Source: Epiperipatus broadwayi (lineage: Eukaryota; Onychophora; Udeonychophora; Euonychophora; Peripatidae). Taken from it: a stretch of 64,000 nucleotides of DNA. The position numbers and the translations under genes are program-made. Below, one piece after another: positions 24,061 through 36,781 of the stretch (the first letter of the stretch is position 1; each line of letters opens with the position of its first letter). The notes under the pieces are model-generated. The model saw only the letters and a program-made list of their open reading frames with translations, was not told the DNA's origin and made no database searches. The stretch lies in the NCBI GenBank assembly GCA_028023455.1, contig JAQFVV010000013.1:7782411-7846410 (forward strand). Reading direction: 5' to 3'.

Positions 24061-25779
24061 ATGATAATTCTTTTAAACTTGTTAAACTTATCAAGTAAAA
24101 TACTGAACACGACATTACTGTATAGATAAGAATAGCACTGTCCTTAAAAATTTATTATCCAGCTGTGATATCTTTACATTAATATGTTATATTCTTCCTC
24201 TAATTTTGTTATCAGTGGTAACAATTTTGTAAATAAAAAATATTGTCTCTTTCTCCTAAATCTGTATGATATGATTATTTTAATTTTATTATGGGAAATA
24301 ATAGTATTTCACTTTTTCCTTTAACTTGGTAACCAATTTTGCTGATTACTGTACAAATAGAAATTGCATCTTTTCTCAATCTAATACTAACAATCATAAT
24401 TTTGTAATAGAGCAAAAATTTAATATTAAATTTTTTTGGACTAATTGATCAGTAATTATTATGATCATTTATCTGAATTGAACTTCTAATAGAAAACTCA
24501 AAAGTATATAAAGTGTTTTTGTTTAATGCTAGTGGATTTGTAAATGAAAATGAATCTTTCCTGCAATAATTCACTATGTTCTGATAGAAAATACTTGAAA
24601 AATAAAAAAAAACATTTCAGCCTAGTCATTTGGAACTATTGCTGGATATTCAAACATTACATGATCTCCACAACGTGTCATTCAATTATTATTTTATTAT
24701 TAATTTAAATTTTTATTTAAGTTTGGAGTATAATCTTTCGGCTAATTAACTGAATTTTTAAATACAAATAACTTATGTATTGAGAGCCATGGCTTTCTGT
24801 ATTATTTAGATTCAATCCATTGTGCTAATCTACTAACATAAAAATCTGTATTTAAATAGGTAACTCTCATTTACTTCTAATTGTATGCAACATTATGTAT
24901 AAATTTATTGTATAAATTGATATTTGTTTTTCTGTATTAGTTTATACCTGCTTTTGTCAGTTTATTTTAAATGTTTTTATAAAAATACAAAAATTTATTT
25001 ATTATAAGAAAAATTATTTATACTTGTTTAAAATAATAGTAATTACTAATTTGTCTATAAGATTTTAGTATATTTGTATCAGTGTAAACTTTTTGTGAAA
25101 CTTACTTAAAATTTGAAATGTATTAAATATTTCTGGGTAATTGTTAGAAACGATCACTTAATATTTGTTTTAGCCTTATTGTTTTATCCACTCTTGTTTA
25201 CATATAGTCTTCTGGGAGATGCAGAGATTTTTATGATTAAAATTAGATCAAAAATGTTTCTCTGATATGGATGATGTCAATAGGAAGAAGTTTGAAATAG
25301 CGTATTACTATTGAGGACTTGGGGAAAGGCTTCTTGTAGTCTTAGAACTACTTTAGGGCACTTTTTTTTATTGTGAAAATATGAATGTATTTATGATAAA
25401 TCAGTAGTTTATGTAATTAAAGCTTTTAGATATCTAGGTAGCATTTTGAAATTTTAAAATAGTTTTGTATTATTTCATCTGTGTTGTTTAAATCTTGGAA
25501 ATATTATGTTTGTCAAAAAGTTTGTGATAATAGGAACATTTGATATATAGTTATATATCGGACTATTTCTATTAATTCTGATTTTATATATATATATATT
25601 TCTAAATACTTTAAATTGTTTGAAATAAAGCATAGACTAGTATGGAATACAACATTTTGAGTGTTACTATTCTCTTCTCTTCTTTACTGGCCTGACTAAT
25701 GACAATACTAACATGGGAATTAAATAGATGATTTTTATTATTCATAAATATCAAATATAAGGTTACAGTCTAATCACAT
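24061..25779. other. COG3 last intron, AT-rich, nothing seen
   Basis: No frame, promoter, RNA gene or clear repeat could be supported here. Confidence 0.5.
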
Positions 25780-26987
25780 CAGGGGTTGGCAAACTACAAC
25801 TCATGAACCCAATGTGGTTTTTTTTGTTATGATAAACATAAACACATTTTTTATTGCCTCTTGTAATTTGTAAATAAATATTTTGATGACTCTAGGAGAA
25901 GAAAAACGCACATTACGTTTTTTTATTTCAGTCTTATTATAGAATAGTAATTATTGAACATATATAATGAGTTATTTATTTATCTAGCACTCTGTTTGAA
26001 AAGATTAGATGAATCCACCTTAACTTTTTAATCTAAGCATATATTTATAGGCAAATCTTAAGCATTTAGTAATGAGAGTGTAAAGATCTCAATCACTTTT
26101 AATTCCATTCACTATATCTTAATAATTGACATTTGCAAAATTTTTACAATTTATTGCAAGCTCTCATTTCTAAATGCTTGGGATTTGCCTATATATATAT
26201 ATACACTTAAGTTAAAAAGTTAAGGTGAATTCACCTTATCTTTTCAAAAGGCTTTATCTTGTGTTTAGAAAGGAGAGCATTCCTTAAATGTTTAAATTCA
26301 TACAGCGCATATGTAAAGGGATGATCTTCTAAAATACAGCGCTAGATAAAGAACTCGTTATATATGTTTAAAATTACATCTAATACTGACATGCAGTAAA
26401 TTATAAAAATTTCGCAAATGTCAATTATTAAGACATAGTGAATTGAATTAAAAGTGATTAAATGAGATCTTCATGCCCTCATTTTTAAATGCTTAGGATT
26501 TGCCTATACATATATGCTTAGTTTAAAAAGTTAAGATGGATTCATCTTATCTTTTCAAAAGATTTTATCTTGTATTTAAAAAGGAGAGTATTCCTTAAGT
26601 ATTTAAATCTATACAGCATATGTGTAGAGGAATGATTCCCCGATGATTGTTACAAATAGTAATTATTGTACATAATGAATATTTTAATATTAGAAATTTG
26701 TAACTAAATCAAACTGTCAAAATAATTTTTTGTTTTTATTTATTTATTTTCAAGAGAATTTTTATTTTCCTTAGCATGTATATAGATCTATTATATTCTA
26801 TTATTAAATTAAATATTCAGATATATTCATAGCCATTCAGAAATTTGTTCAGGTATATCTTTTTCAATTTTTCCTTGCAACTTTTTGGGGGGAAGGGGAC
26901 AATAATTTTTTCCTTACAGCACTTTAATGGGAGAAGGAAAGATTTAAATAAAATGACTCTTCATGTTAAAAAGTTTGCCTAGTCCTG
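25780..26987. mobile_element. hAT-like non-autonomous element 1
   Basis: The left end caggggttggcaaactac and the reverse complement of the right end, caggactaggcaaacttt, form imperfect inverted termini of hAT type. The interior has an inverted pair (about 25995-26158 against 26395-26560) and a direct pair (about 26161-26325 and 26483-26640) of related sequence around taaatgcttaggatttgcct and ttcatcttatcttttcaaaa. No transposase remains. The flanking 8-mers do not match, so the insertion is old or the ends are eroded. Confidence 0.6.
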
Positions 26988-28298
26988 ATGGAGACTATTC
27001 TATTAAAGGCAACAGTTAGTAGAAAATTTAAATACTTATCTATGAAGATCCTGTTGATTTTTCTATTTTTTTTTTAAGAAAAAAATAGATAAATATCTAA
27101 AAATTTTATTGATTGTTGCTTTCAGCAGAATATCTTAACTGATTAGAGATTCACCTTAATTTCAGTATTCATGAAACTAAAACTTATCTAGTCTATTAGA
27201 CTGTGACTATGAAGCCAGCGACACTTTGAAAAGAAGAGAATAATATCGTTCAGAATATGTTCTGTATTAACCTGTGTCATATTATCAAAGTTTGAATTTT
27301 TCTAAAAACCTTTAACAATTCAACTAGATTGTAAATATTATGTTTATTCAAATTTTGTATAGGTCTAAAAATATATTACATACAAAATTAATATGATTTT
27401 ATTATTTGATCAAATGATGCTTTCATTTTATAGCCTTAGGAGTGTCTCATGGAAATTATGAAGTATTATCTTTATTTAAAAATTTCATAACTAAAATTTA
27501 GACAAAATATCTCTACAGTATTCATTTTGGCATTGCAATTTTAATAAGTAGATCTGATTTCATGAAAATATTATCATTATTATTTGTAGACTTCCATATA
27601 GATATATATATATCAATGTATTCACATTTTTAAAACCATTCATATTTTTAAATGACAAATCTTTAAACACCTACTCATATGTGTTCATTCTGATTAAGTT
27701 AGCTTTTACATCACTGCTGGTTTAAATTATAATGTTTAAAACAATAACCAAACTCTTTTAAATTTCTGGGGGACAATGAATGAAGTATTTAATCTTCATT
27801 ATTCAATATCATCATCAACATTCTAAAAAAAAAAAAGAAAACACATTATTAAGAGAATACTTGAATATAATAATTTTAAAAGATCGAATATTACAGACAT
27901 AAATTTAAAATTTTCTACAAATTTTTACATTGTTTTTTCCATTTCTTATACACATATGTATATTGTAAATTTAATTATTAATTATAATTATTGTAATATT
28001 TTGTATAAGTATCAGCTATTTATTTTAGTTTCTGGTCAATTGGAATGTACAAATAACAATAAAAACAATATATATATGATGCTATATTGACTTTAAAAAT
28101 ATAATCAAAATATTTTATGATTTGTCTATAATAATAATATTCTTATTCTATTTGTGCATTGGTTATAATCTGTTGATAAAATAGCTTTGCCTAAATGTAA
28201 GATTTTAAACAAGAATTCAAATATAACCATAAAAATATAAAATTTCCATTATGTTAGTACATTTATTTGTGTATTTTCAAAGCTTTTAAACTGTAACT
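26988..28298. other. COG3 last intron, AT-rich, nothing seen
   Basis: Stops in all frames, TA-rich simple sequence and an A run near 27824. No feature supported. Confidence 0.5.
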
Positions 28299-28643
28299 CA
28301 ACAAAGTTGGTTAATCAAACTGTATAAAAATGGGTGGCTTAATATCCAGACATCCGTTTCAATGCAGGGAAATTTAACAACCATTGTGTCACTATATAAT
28401 ATTTTCTCTTGAAACAAAGATCTCAGCAAGTGATACTGGAAAATAACAAAAATCTTCATTCCTCTTATACATCCATATCATGAAGATAATTTCCAGAATT
28501 ATCTAATGAGATCTCTTTTTTGAGATAAAATACTGTATAGTGATGAAATGGTTATTGTTTGTTGTTTTTTTAACATTGATATGGATGATTAGCTATTTAT
28601 TCATTTATATGCTTGGGAGTGGTTTGACTAACCAAGTTTGTTC
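28299..28643. repeat. Terminal-inverted-repeat element, about 345 bp
   Basis: aacaaagttggttaatcaaa at the left end is mirrored by tttgactaaccaagtttgtt at the right end, with two or three mismatches. The interior is non-coding. This is a MITE-type element without its own transposase. Confidence 0.5.
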
Positions 28644-29295
28644 TATATATTAGATAATAATAAGGAATAAATTCACAAATAGTTAAAATGCTATTTCTGA
28701 ACAAGGAAAATCACTTTTACATTCAAAATTATCTTTCATCTTTTCTGAAATAAATAGCTATATTTTTTAAAAAATTAAAATCAAACAAAAGTATTAAATA
28801 ATGTGAGTGATTAAGTTGTGGAAACTATAGGAAAAAATTTAAGAAACCGAATGCTGGCTTATTTTTGTTTATGAAATTTGTTAACTATGGAAAATATATG
28901 TTGGAAATACTTATTTAGGAGATAAAAAAATTAAATGGGTAATAAAATGATTACTTTATAGCATCTTTTTTTATTGTGGAGTCTTTAATATAAGTCTGGA
29001 TATTTAGAAACTCTTGAATATATATTTTTAAATATTCACTTGCTAATAAGTATCATGGGAACTCTTTAAAAATGTCTTGTATAACATTGATAATGATTTT
29101 GTAAATTTTTTAATCTGAAGATTGGTTAATAGAATAAAATAAATGTAATCTTTTGACATTTCTATGCTGAATTTATTTAAAGATTAATGGCTGAATTCAA
29201 CAGAAAGGGGTATATGAAAAAGTGAATTGAATCTGTATTCATTGATATATTGTTTGTGGCAAAAAAAGATTAATAGATTCAAATCCAAAACCTTA

Positions 29296-29550
29296 CAGCA
29301 AGTAGCAGCTATTATCAGAAGAGTTGTAAAGTATAATGAAATAGTTAAAATTAGCACAACAAATGATAGCTATTATAAGAATTGTAAAATGTAATGAATT
29401 AATTAGAATTATCATGAGAGTTTTTTAGAATCAGTAAAGTGAATTATGGCTATTATCAGGAGTGTTGCAAAATATAATGAATTAGCTAGAATCTGCACAC
29501 AAAGTGATGGCTACTTTCAGAAGAATTTTGAAGTATAATAAATTAATATC
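29296..29550. repeat. Minisatellite, about four units of 62-68 bp
   Basis: Units begin with tagcagctattatcagaaga, tgatagctattataagaatt, ttatggctattatcaggagt and tgatggctactttcagaaga. Each continues with a ttgtaaagtataatgaa-like and an agttaaaattagcacaa-like segment. Confidence 0.7.
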
Positions 29551-31049
29551 ATATTGTAAATAGGTATATACTGAATATGAAATTAACAGAGAAAAAAGAT
29601 TTGAATGATCTTTTAATAAACATAGAAATATGGTTTGTATATTGCATTGAGTAGTACTGTAACTGTTGGATGTGAATGAGATGCAGTTTGATAGATTTAG
29701 AATTAGCTTTAATAAATATCAATAATGTATATATTTAAAGAGTATTTATTTTAACCATTATATAATTGAATTGAAGATCACAATTAATGTTAATTTGACT
29801 GTGAATATTTTATAGGTTTGTTCTATCTTTGAAATATATCCATTTCAAAATATAGAATAATCAACTACTTCAAAATATGAATCTATAATTTTATTAGTAC
29901 ATATATTTACTTTTTTTGTAATTCATCAAATATTAATTTATTAACTATTAAGATTCAGTAATTGATAAAGTTAATTTTGCTGCAATGTAACAGAATGACT
30001 GATAAGTGGATTTTTTTCAACTATACAATATCAAAATTGCTTAGATAATAATTAGATGATAATTCTAATGTTTGATTTCAAATGAATAAGGACAAAAAAT
30101 GCAACTATTGTAAAACCAATTGTTTTTTAAAAAGGAAAAAATCACATCAATTTTTATAATTGTCTGATTAAACTAGGATGGAGAAGGAGACTTCACATAA
30201 ATGCCAAATATAAAATTTCTTTTACTGTGAAGAAATTTGTATTAAAAAATACTATATATTATTCCTTTATTTGTTGCTCTAATAATGTGGATATAATACA
30301 TTTGCATGGAAAAACTTAGGAAAACTGTCTAGAGAATTAAAAGAATACATTAGTATTGATTCTGCAGGTATAATACATGTATTTTTGTTTTTATATAGTA
30401 TTATTCCTAGAGACATAGCCAAGTCTTAAACTCATGAGAGAAGCAATTATAATGTGACTATAAAATTTGAGTAACAATTTTAATTCTATTAAAATCTTTA
30501 ATGAAAATTATGAAAAAATCTAGTATTTACAATAAATATTATTAATAATGCTTGTATTTAAACTGTATATTTTATTTTAGCCATTTAGGATCACATTTAA
30601 TGTTAATTGATCAAAAATGTTTTTTTAAAATTCTCCTACCATTAAAATATGTGTATTTTAAAAAGTAGAATATTCAGACAATTAATAATATGAATTTATT
30701 GAAACTTAAAAGTAGTAAAGATGGCTATCAAGGTATTTTTAATAGGCTTTTTTCAATTATACAATAATAGTGTTTTTTAGATGATAATATTAGTGATTCT
30801 ACTTTGATTTCCAGTCATAATCAAAGTTTCATAATACTGGAATTTAATAAATTTCATTGCTAATACAATCATTTGAAAAGTATTGTATTATTTTTACAAA
30901 ATGCATCAAATTTAGCAGCTTTTCATCAAACCGTTCAACTTGTTGAATAGCATTTGCTTTAATGAAAATAATGTTTAAATAGAAATGCTTTTTACTTTTT
31001 TTAAATCTAGATTTTTTATTAAAGCTTTACAAAATCAATAAACCTTTTT
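29551..31049. other. COG3 last intron, AT-rich, no gene seen
   Basis: A weak direct similarity between about 30005-30085 and 30745-30830 (ttttttcaactatacaat and ttttttcaattatacaat, then gatgataat) suggests old duplicated repeat DNA. No exon or RNA gene. Confidence 0.4.
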
Positions 31050-32581
31050 GGTACTTTTCGGTTAGACATGCCAGCCGCTTGGTGGCATTCTTGATCTGCA
31101 AAAATCACAGTATTATAACCATTCCAGGCTAACATTTTGCAAACTAATTTAAAATACTTTACAATCGAACATAATTTGCAAATAATTTTATTTTTAAATT
31201 ACTTTTAAACTCATTTTCAAACCATTTTTTGGAATTGAAATTCTTTTACATTTTTTCTGACACTTGTCTAACAAATTTTGTTAAATACATTTTACAAGCA
31301 TTTACTTTTTCTACAAATTCATATTTCAAAAGATCTTCACCAATCTTTTTACACTTAGACTAACAAACCGAAATAATAATAATGACAATGAAAACTAGAC
31401 TGTCTGCTATTTGATATTAGTTGGTCTGCTGCACATTTCGTCTAGGATGGCCTCAAACAAGTCTTGACCTTTGTGGAGCCATCGCCACACAAATTCACCC
31501 AAATAGTTCTCAATGGACTGTCTTGGTGTACCATGCTTCTTCTTGCTGCCCCACTTGAATTCTCCCCAAAGATTCTCGACATTTTACATGTGCACACCTG
31601 TGCTAGGGTCAACGAAGTTGTAGCAGTGGATGACCGTCAGGTGCTTAAAACCGGTGGACTGTAGATCACAGCTTTTATACCCCTTCCAACAGTCCGAGAA
31701 TAGATGGTCGATCCAGGCTGTATATTTTTATGGATAGCCTGCAGAAGGGTAGAGGCAGAGCATGATGGAATGCCTGATGCGAAGCAATCTTCAGTCACAT
31801 GGCACAATCTGCCGAAGATCCATTGTTGAGGAAGCATTCGGTCTTGGTGGTTCTTCCTGTGTGAATAGCATCTTGTCCATCTCCACTGTCAAGCCTGATC
31901 TCCCGCCCTCAATTCATTGGTCCATTGAATGACAGATTCTTTGGAGAGGTTGAGCTTGGTGCATCCATGTTCCACGGACAATTCTTTGCAACTCCAAAGG
32001 TACACAAGGCATACAGCTTTCGGTAACGGTATTCTTGAGTTTACTTGCGGATCAAACATTTACGTCTACATGAGCCGAACTTGCACCTGAACTGTGAAGC
32101 CTCCTTTTCATCGTTGCTCCACAAGCACAGATTTTGGAATGTGCCAGAATATTTTTCTCCTGCAAAAATCTCAGTGCCTCATTTTCAGTCACAGGCAATT
32201 GCCAAAAACTTTAAATGCTGCTTACTGCATTCCGCCATTTTTTTAGTATGGCAATGATTCTCGCGCAAACATGACTAAAGACATTATCGTGCGTCAACTT
32301 TATTTTCTAAAACACTTTCCGAATTTTTTCCCCCTTCAAAAGTGTGTAGGGAAGCATGTGAACAGGATGACAATTTTTAGTTCACAATACTATGTCAGTT
32401 TTGTTGTAAGATGATTAGTTGAAAGACGACATTTCAAGAGTTACAGTAAGTTGAAGTATAGGTATCTTCAAGTCATACTGTAGTGAAGTTTACAATAGTT
32501 AGCATTTGGATAAACTGCATAGCCACTGTTACAAACCACATTAAACCACCAAGCGGCTGGCCTGTCTAACTGACAAGTATC
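31050..32581 (-). mobile_element. Merlin-superfamily DNA transposon (decayed)
   Basis: Inverted termini of about 35 bp bound the element: 31050-31085, including ttagacatgccagccgcttg, and 32547-32581, including caagcggctggcctgtctaa. Between them is a - strand transposase relic of the ISXO2/IS1595 DDE type used by Merlin elements. The GC content is clearly above the surrounding intron. The element ends about 160 bp upstream of the last COG3 exon, in antisense orientation to that gene. I could not settle the target duplication. Confidence 0.82.
31407..32238 (-). pseudogene. Merlin transposase pseudogene
   Basis: Reading from the ATG at 32238, the - strand gives MAECSKQHLKFLAIACD, then stops. 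A cysteine-bearing segment SQFRCKFGSCRRKCLIRK follows, resembling the N-terminal zinc ribbon of ISXO2-like transposases. In a shifted frame comes QWIFGRLCHVTEDCFASGIP with a following SASTLLQAIHKNIQPGSTI. Then come LKHLTVIHCYNFVDPSTGVH, an in-frame TAA, NVENLWGEFKWGSKKKHGTP and a final block that ends at TAG 31407. The NFVDP..G.H motif and the N.EN.W...K block are typical of the catalytic core of the family. Multiple stops and at least one frameshift make it inactive. Confidence 0.82.
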
Positions 32582-32739
32582 AACTTTTTAAAATCACTTA
32601 GCATAATAGTTTTAAATTAGATATTGGAGCTTTGAATATTTTTTTGTTTTTAATATATTATTATATATAAGTGGATTCAGATATTATTTATTAGTGTCAT
32701 CTATGATGGAACTAATATATATTTATTTTTTGCTTTCAG

Positions 32740-32775
32740 ATTAATTTATTGTTATCAACGAAATGGTCAAAGTAA
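32740..32775 (+). CDS. COG3: COG3 terminal exon I
   Basis: After the acceptor tttttttgctttcag it encodes INLLLSTKWSK and a TAA stop. It lines up with the human C-terminus LSLLLLVSK directly after CPSMEQ, so the COG3 frame ends here. The intron before it is 13.6 kb, against 79 bp for the preceding one, because of repeat insertions. Confidence 0.87.
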   Translation: MNLLLSTKWSK

Positions 32776-33192
32776 GCCAACAAATTTAATTACGTTATTA
32801 CTTAAATTTATTCACACAAGTTCCTTAATTTTGAAGTTATCAGTGATGGCATGATTTGTGGTACATTCATTTGCTGCATTATATAAAATTTTGACAGAAA
32901 TGAAAAACAAAAGAAAAAATGTTAAAAAAAAAGTTCCTCTCAGCTATTTGGACCTGTATAAAGCTTGGGACCTATTAATGATGCAATTAATTTAATATAT
33001 TTTTTAAAAAAGCACCAAATGCATTTATTTAATTAAGTTTGTTTTGTTTTTGTTTTTTATACATTATAATTGTTAACTTTTCCATTTTCAAAACAAATGT
33101 TGATTAATAAATGCAATTTGTTATTGTATATAATTGTCTATAGTCATTGTAAAATATTTTATGAGATTTAATTTGTATTATGAATGAATAAA
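32776..33192 (+). terminator. COG3: COG3 3' untranslated region with poly(A) signals
   Basis: AATAAA hexamers occur at 33106-33111 and 33187-33192. The second is followed by T-rich sequence (gtttttgaatattttttt), a plausible cleavage region. The 3' UTR would be about 350-430 nt. Confidence 0.55.
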
Positions 33193-34266
33193 ATGTTTTT
33201 GAATATTTTTTTTAACTGTTTGTTTACTGGAATTGTTTTTTGAAATTTGTTTAAGATCAATTAAACTATAGGAAATTAATTTGAAAATTTAAATACTACA
33301 TTTGTAAAAGAATAAACTAGTTTTGCAAAAAAAAAAAAAAAAAAGCACTATTAATAATTAGATACTATTTTTCTTTGAAATAAAGGACTAAAATAAGAAA
33401 TTGTATATATTGATATTAATTAGGGTTTTAATATGGTCTGTGATATTTTCAAACATAACAAAAGTAAATATTTTTATGTTTGATAATGTACAGTCTATTA
33501 AAAATATAAATAGTAATGGTAAATTTAATCTAACGATTGTGTCTTAAAATATCTTTCTGTACTAATTATTGCAATATTGCTCTGCCAAACAAAAAAAAAT
33601 CTTTTAATACATAAAAAGAAACATACCATTTTTAGAATTTTATAAATAAATGATTTGAAAATTCATAATCAAAACGAAATATGCCAAATAATGAACCTAT
33701 ATATAATCATTGATCTAATTTAATAATTGATTGATAAGATATTATAATTAGTCTTTTACATTTTTTTTTCAACAACCTGCCATCATTCGCCTCCAGCTAA
33801 ATTCTCAAAATTTTGAGATAATGATTGTGAAGATACAATTTTCATTATGACAGAAAAATTTTCATCTTTTACTCTTGGCCTATAAACAGTTTTATTAAAT
33901 TTCATGATAATAATTGTTTGCATAGTAAGCGAACCTCTTTATCTGAAGTATTTTTGTCCTAAATAAGAATATATTTTTGGAATCTCAACTTTTCTGTATG
34001 TTTCTTTCAAAATTGAATTGTTCTGCAGATCACTGAGTTCCTTTTATAAAGAAAAATGGGAGCTTGTTCAATTTTGAAAATTCCTTGAAGAGAGAACATT
34101 TTTTGTTAATTTTTGAAATCTTCAAAGGGCTTATTCAATTCATCTTTAATCTTTTGACTTTTATCACAATATTGTTAAAAAATACAATTTTGATTTTATA
34201 TTTTGAACTGTTCTCACATAGAAAAATAAATTAGAATACCAATTCTCAAGTGATTTTCTAATAAAG
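33193..34266. other. Intergenic region between convergent genes
   Basis: AT-rich sequence with an A run at 33329-33344. On the - strand, aatacttcag before 33946 is an acceptor-like site followed by a short frame (DKEVRLLCKQLLS, stop). It could be an alternative last exon for the FAM194-like gene, but nothing confirms it. Confidence 0.35.
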
Positions 34267-34389
34267 TCAATTAATTGTTGTACAAAACTTGCCTTTGTAT
34301 TTTATCTTGCCCTCTGTTAATTTATCTATTCTCTGTAACTTAATGTTGGGATTGTTCAAGGGCTCGATAATAACAACACTTGATGTTTT
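34267..34389 (-). CDS. Candidate terminal exon of the FAM194-like gene
   Basis: On the - strand a strong acceptor (aatattatttttacag) is followed by 40 codons in phase 0: KTSSVVIIEPLNNPNIKLQR then IDKLTEGKIKYKGKFCTTIN and TGA. Codon choice and charge pattern look coding. I do not recognise the peptide. To join the upstream FAM194 exon it needs an intermediate exon starting in phase 1 and ending in phase 0; 42989-42946 would fit. It could instead belong to another - strand gene or be chance. Confidence 0.35.
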   Translation of the reverse strand, partial: KTSSVVIIEPLNNPNIKLQRIDKLTEGKIKYKGKFCTTIN

Positions 34390-35230
34390 CTGTAAAAATA
34401 ATATTAAATATTGATTATAAATTTTTACATAAATTTAAATAATTGTTTAATAATTACACTGTAATTAATTAAATTTTTGCCAAAATATTTTCTATATCAA
34501 ATTACTAAAACAAAAATGTGTCATAATCAGCATGCTAAAATTTAACATGTGAACACAATTGTTGCATTTATGGAAAAAGTGACGAGTCTTCTGCTTACAT
34601 TAGTACTATATACAAACCCCATATCTATCAAAAACCTGAATCAAAATGTTTGTTTTCTATATAACCAATTATTATTGTGACAATATATTTAGTATATGCA
34701 AAGTAAATTCTTTATATAAATTGGCCTATATAAGTGGAAAGTTAGGTTTAAAGATAAGACGACCACTCTTATCTTTATAAAAGTCGCTATCTTGTGCCAT
34801 GGTTTGAAAGGTACCTCTATCTGCAAAATGAAGATATTGCTCGACTATTATAAATTTCAAGGCGCATTTGATACAGGTTAAAGCCTGTCTTAAAAGTATT
34901 TACATATACTTCCTGTGTTAATAAATAATTATAACTATAAATTGTTATAGTATATAAGTCATTGTAAGCCACTAAAATACACATCAGGATTGTATGTGGC
35001 CCACTAGTTTGACACTCTTGATGTAGAATTTCATTTTTCAAATTTTTATAATAATAAAATCCTATTTTTAAAATAAAGATTATGATCCTATTAGAAACTT
35101 TGAAATGTGACTATAATGAATTAACTTCATGAAATTTGCTATTGTGTTTTAATAATTTTTATTAGTTATTCATTAGGCTAGAAATTATCCATTTAATGAA
35201 TAATATTTCTGTAGTATAATTTTCACTTCA

Positions 35231-35577
35231 CTACTCTCACACATGATAAGGACTGGTTTCTATTCACTTTTAACATCCTGTGGAGGAGTGTAATCATAAA
35301 CATGACCAAACACATTTGAAAATTATGTATGATCCCCAAAATGTACATTTCATGCTGAACTAGCACTCATTAGTTGACCCACACCACAATCTCTTACATC
35401 TTTATCATTGTTCAGTGTATATAAATACCCAATTACTACAATTAATTGAAAATTGTCAAACTTACTACCCTTACAACTTTGACACAATTTGCTTGATGCA
35501 AGTATATTAAATTGTATTAGCCAAGGTGTTAAAAATGAATGGAAACCAGTCCCTGCCTTGTGTGGGAGTGTTGTAGT
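35231..35577 (-). mobile_element. Terminal-inverted-repeat element carrying a hammerhead motif
   Basis: Arms of about 50 bp, left 35231-35281 (ggactggtttctattcactt) and right 35522-35577 (aatgaatggaaaccagtccc), are imperfect inverted copies. They enclose 240 bp whose - strand carries the hammerhead-like motif at 35329-35387 and the beginning of the downstream tRNA-like domain seen in the 48-kb repeats. The element therefore looks like a ribozyme repeat captured within, or forming part of, an inverted-repeat element. Confidence 0.55.
35329..35387 (-). ncRNA. Hammerhead-type ribozyme motif, copy A (degenerate)
   Basis: The - strand reads ...gtcaa-CTAATGA-gtgctagttcagcat-GAA-atgtacat-t-ttgg. 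Stem II pairs gtgct with agcat, closed by a G-U. Stem III is the palindrome atgtacat, with A15.1 and U16.1 present and U17 next. Stem I pairs caa with ttg plus a wobble, and gtggt with atcat beyond an internal loop. The core has one lesion: the G of CUGAUGA is A. Probably inactive, but clearly homologous to the copies at 48-49 and 62 kb. Confidence 0.6.
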
Positions 35578-35639
35578 AAAAATTACACTTCACAAATATT
35601 ATTAAGTTGCTACTGTGTTCTTGGCCTTTTTTTCCACTA

Positions 35640-35785
35640 TTCATAATCATTATAATACGTTATGCTTATTGCTTAATAGTTTGTAAGAAGTTTGATCACT
35701 GGAAATATCATAATTGGACCATGATCTATGAATCTTGAGCTTAGAATCTGATACTCTACCACTACACCAAACTATGCAGGGCAGC
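35640..35785 (-). repeat. tRNA-derived SINE fragment, copy 3
   Basis: The - strand has gtttggtgtagtggtagagt, a good A-box region for a tRNA-derived element. A degenerate B-box region follows (tagatcatggtcc) and then a tail related to the copies at 17.9 and 23.9 kb. It is the best preserved head of this family in the window, but is not a functional tRNA. Confidence 0.55.
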
Positions 35786-36781
35786 TTAATCAATATTACA
35801 AATATAAATCACATTCTGTTCTATTGAACTTTTCAATCACAATTTAATGGTATTCATATGACTTGATTTCTATAAAAGAAGAATTTAAAATAAATTTGAT
35901 ATTCAAAGAAGCAACCTTAAATATCACATAGTAGGGCAATGCCTCTATAATTCACAAAAATGAGCTCAATTCCTAAGTTGTTATTCATTATATATCATTA
36001 TTCTAGAAATTGCCAAGTACTGATTTATCAATTCAATATTGGTTTACTTACTAAGGTGATTATTAGCCAATTATGTACAAAAAAACTTGAGCAATATCTA
36101 GAATATATTACTATCCTAAAAATTTTAAACTCCCCTCTGGACTTCTGCATTTACTTAAAACTTCCCTTGCAATGTAACACTTGATCATCATTATATTAGG
36201 CAATTCTATCATCTCAAGAAATTGTTAATCTAGCCTTCATCTTATTCAAAAAAGTCTATATCTTAAAGGATCATTATAGTGATACGTGAGTAATTTATTT
36301 ATTTTTATTAATTTTAATATTTAAACATATAGGTTGGCCTATTTAATGATTAAAATAAAAAAGGAAAAATTATTAAAATTTTCATCTAGTAATTTACTAA
36401 CCTAACAAGTATTGTATTCTGTTCTGGGCTTTTAAAGATTGCTTTAACGTTCGTGTATATATCAATTTGTTCTATGCATATTAAATATTTATTTGTTATC
36501 AATATATTTCAGATTCTTGTGGTAATTGTGTAGGTCAACTTCTTAATGCACATACTTGTTTTTAAAAGATTATGAGTTTGTGTAGTTATTCAAGATCATC
36601 TTGCATATGGTTATAAGCTAATGTACCATTTAAACTTTCTGTTTGTTACAGATTATGATTTAAAGCATCTTTGGTCTCTTTACGCAACTGCAAAATTATT
36701 GGTTTAAAACTAAGTGCATTTAATGAATCAATAATAGTTAAAATTTTACTTTATTAACGCTTAAATAAATTAAATTAATAT
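35786..36781. other. AT-rich sequence, nothing seen
   Basis: No RNA gene or repeat could be supported. The open frame at 35960-36184 has no domain or splice context and is probably chance. Confidence 0.45.

Noticed and set aside
31464-32257. Open frames on the + strand across the Merlin element
   Set aside because: They are antisense shadows of the - strand transposase relic.
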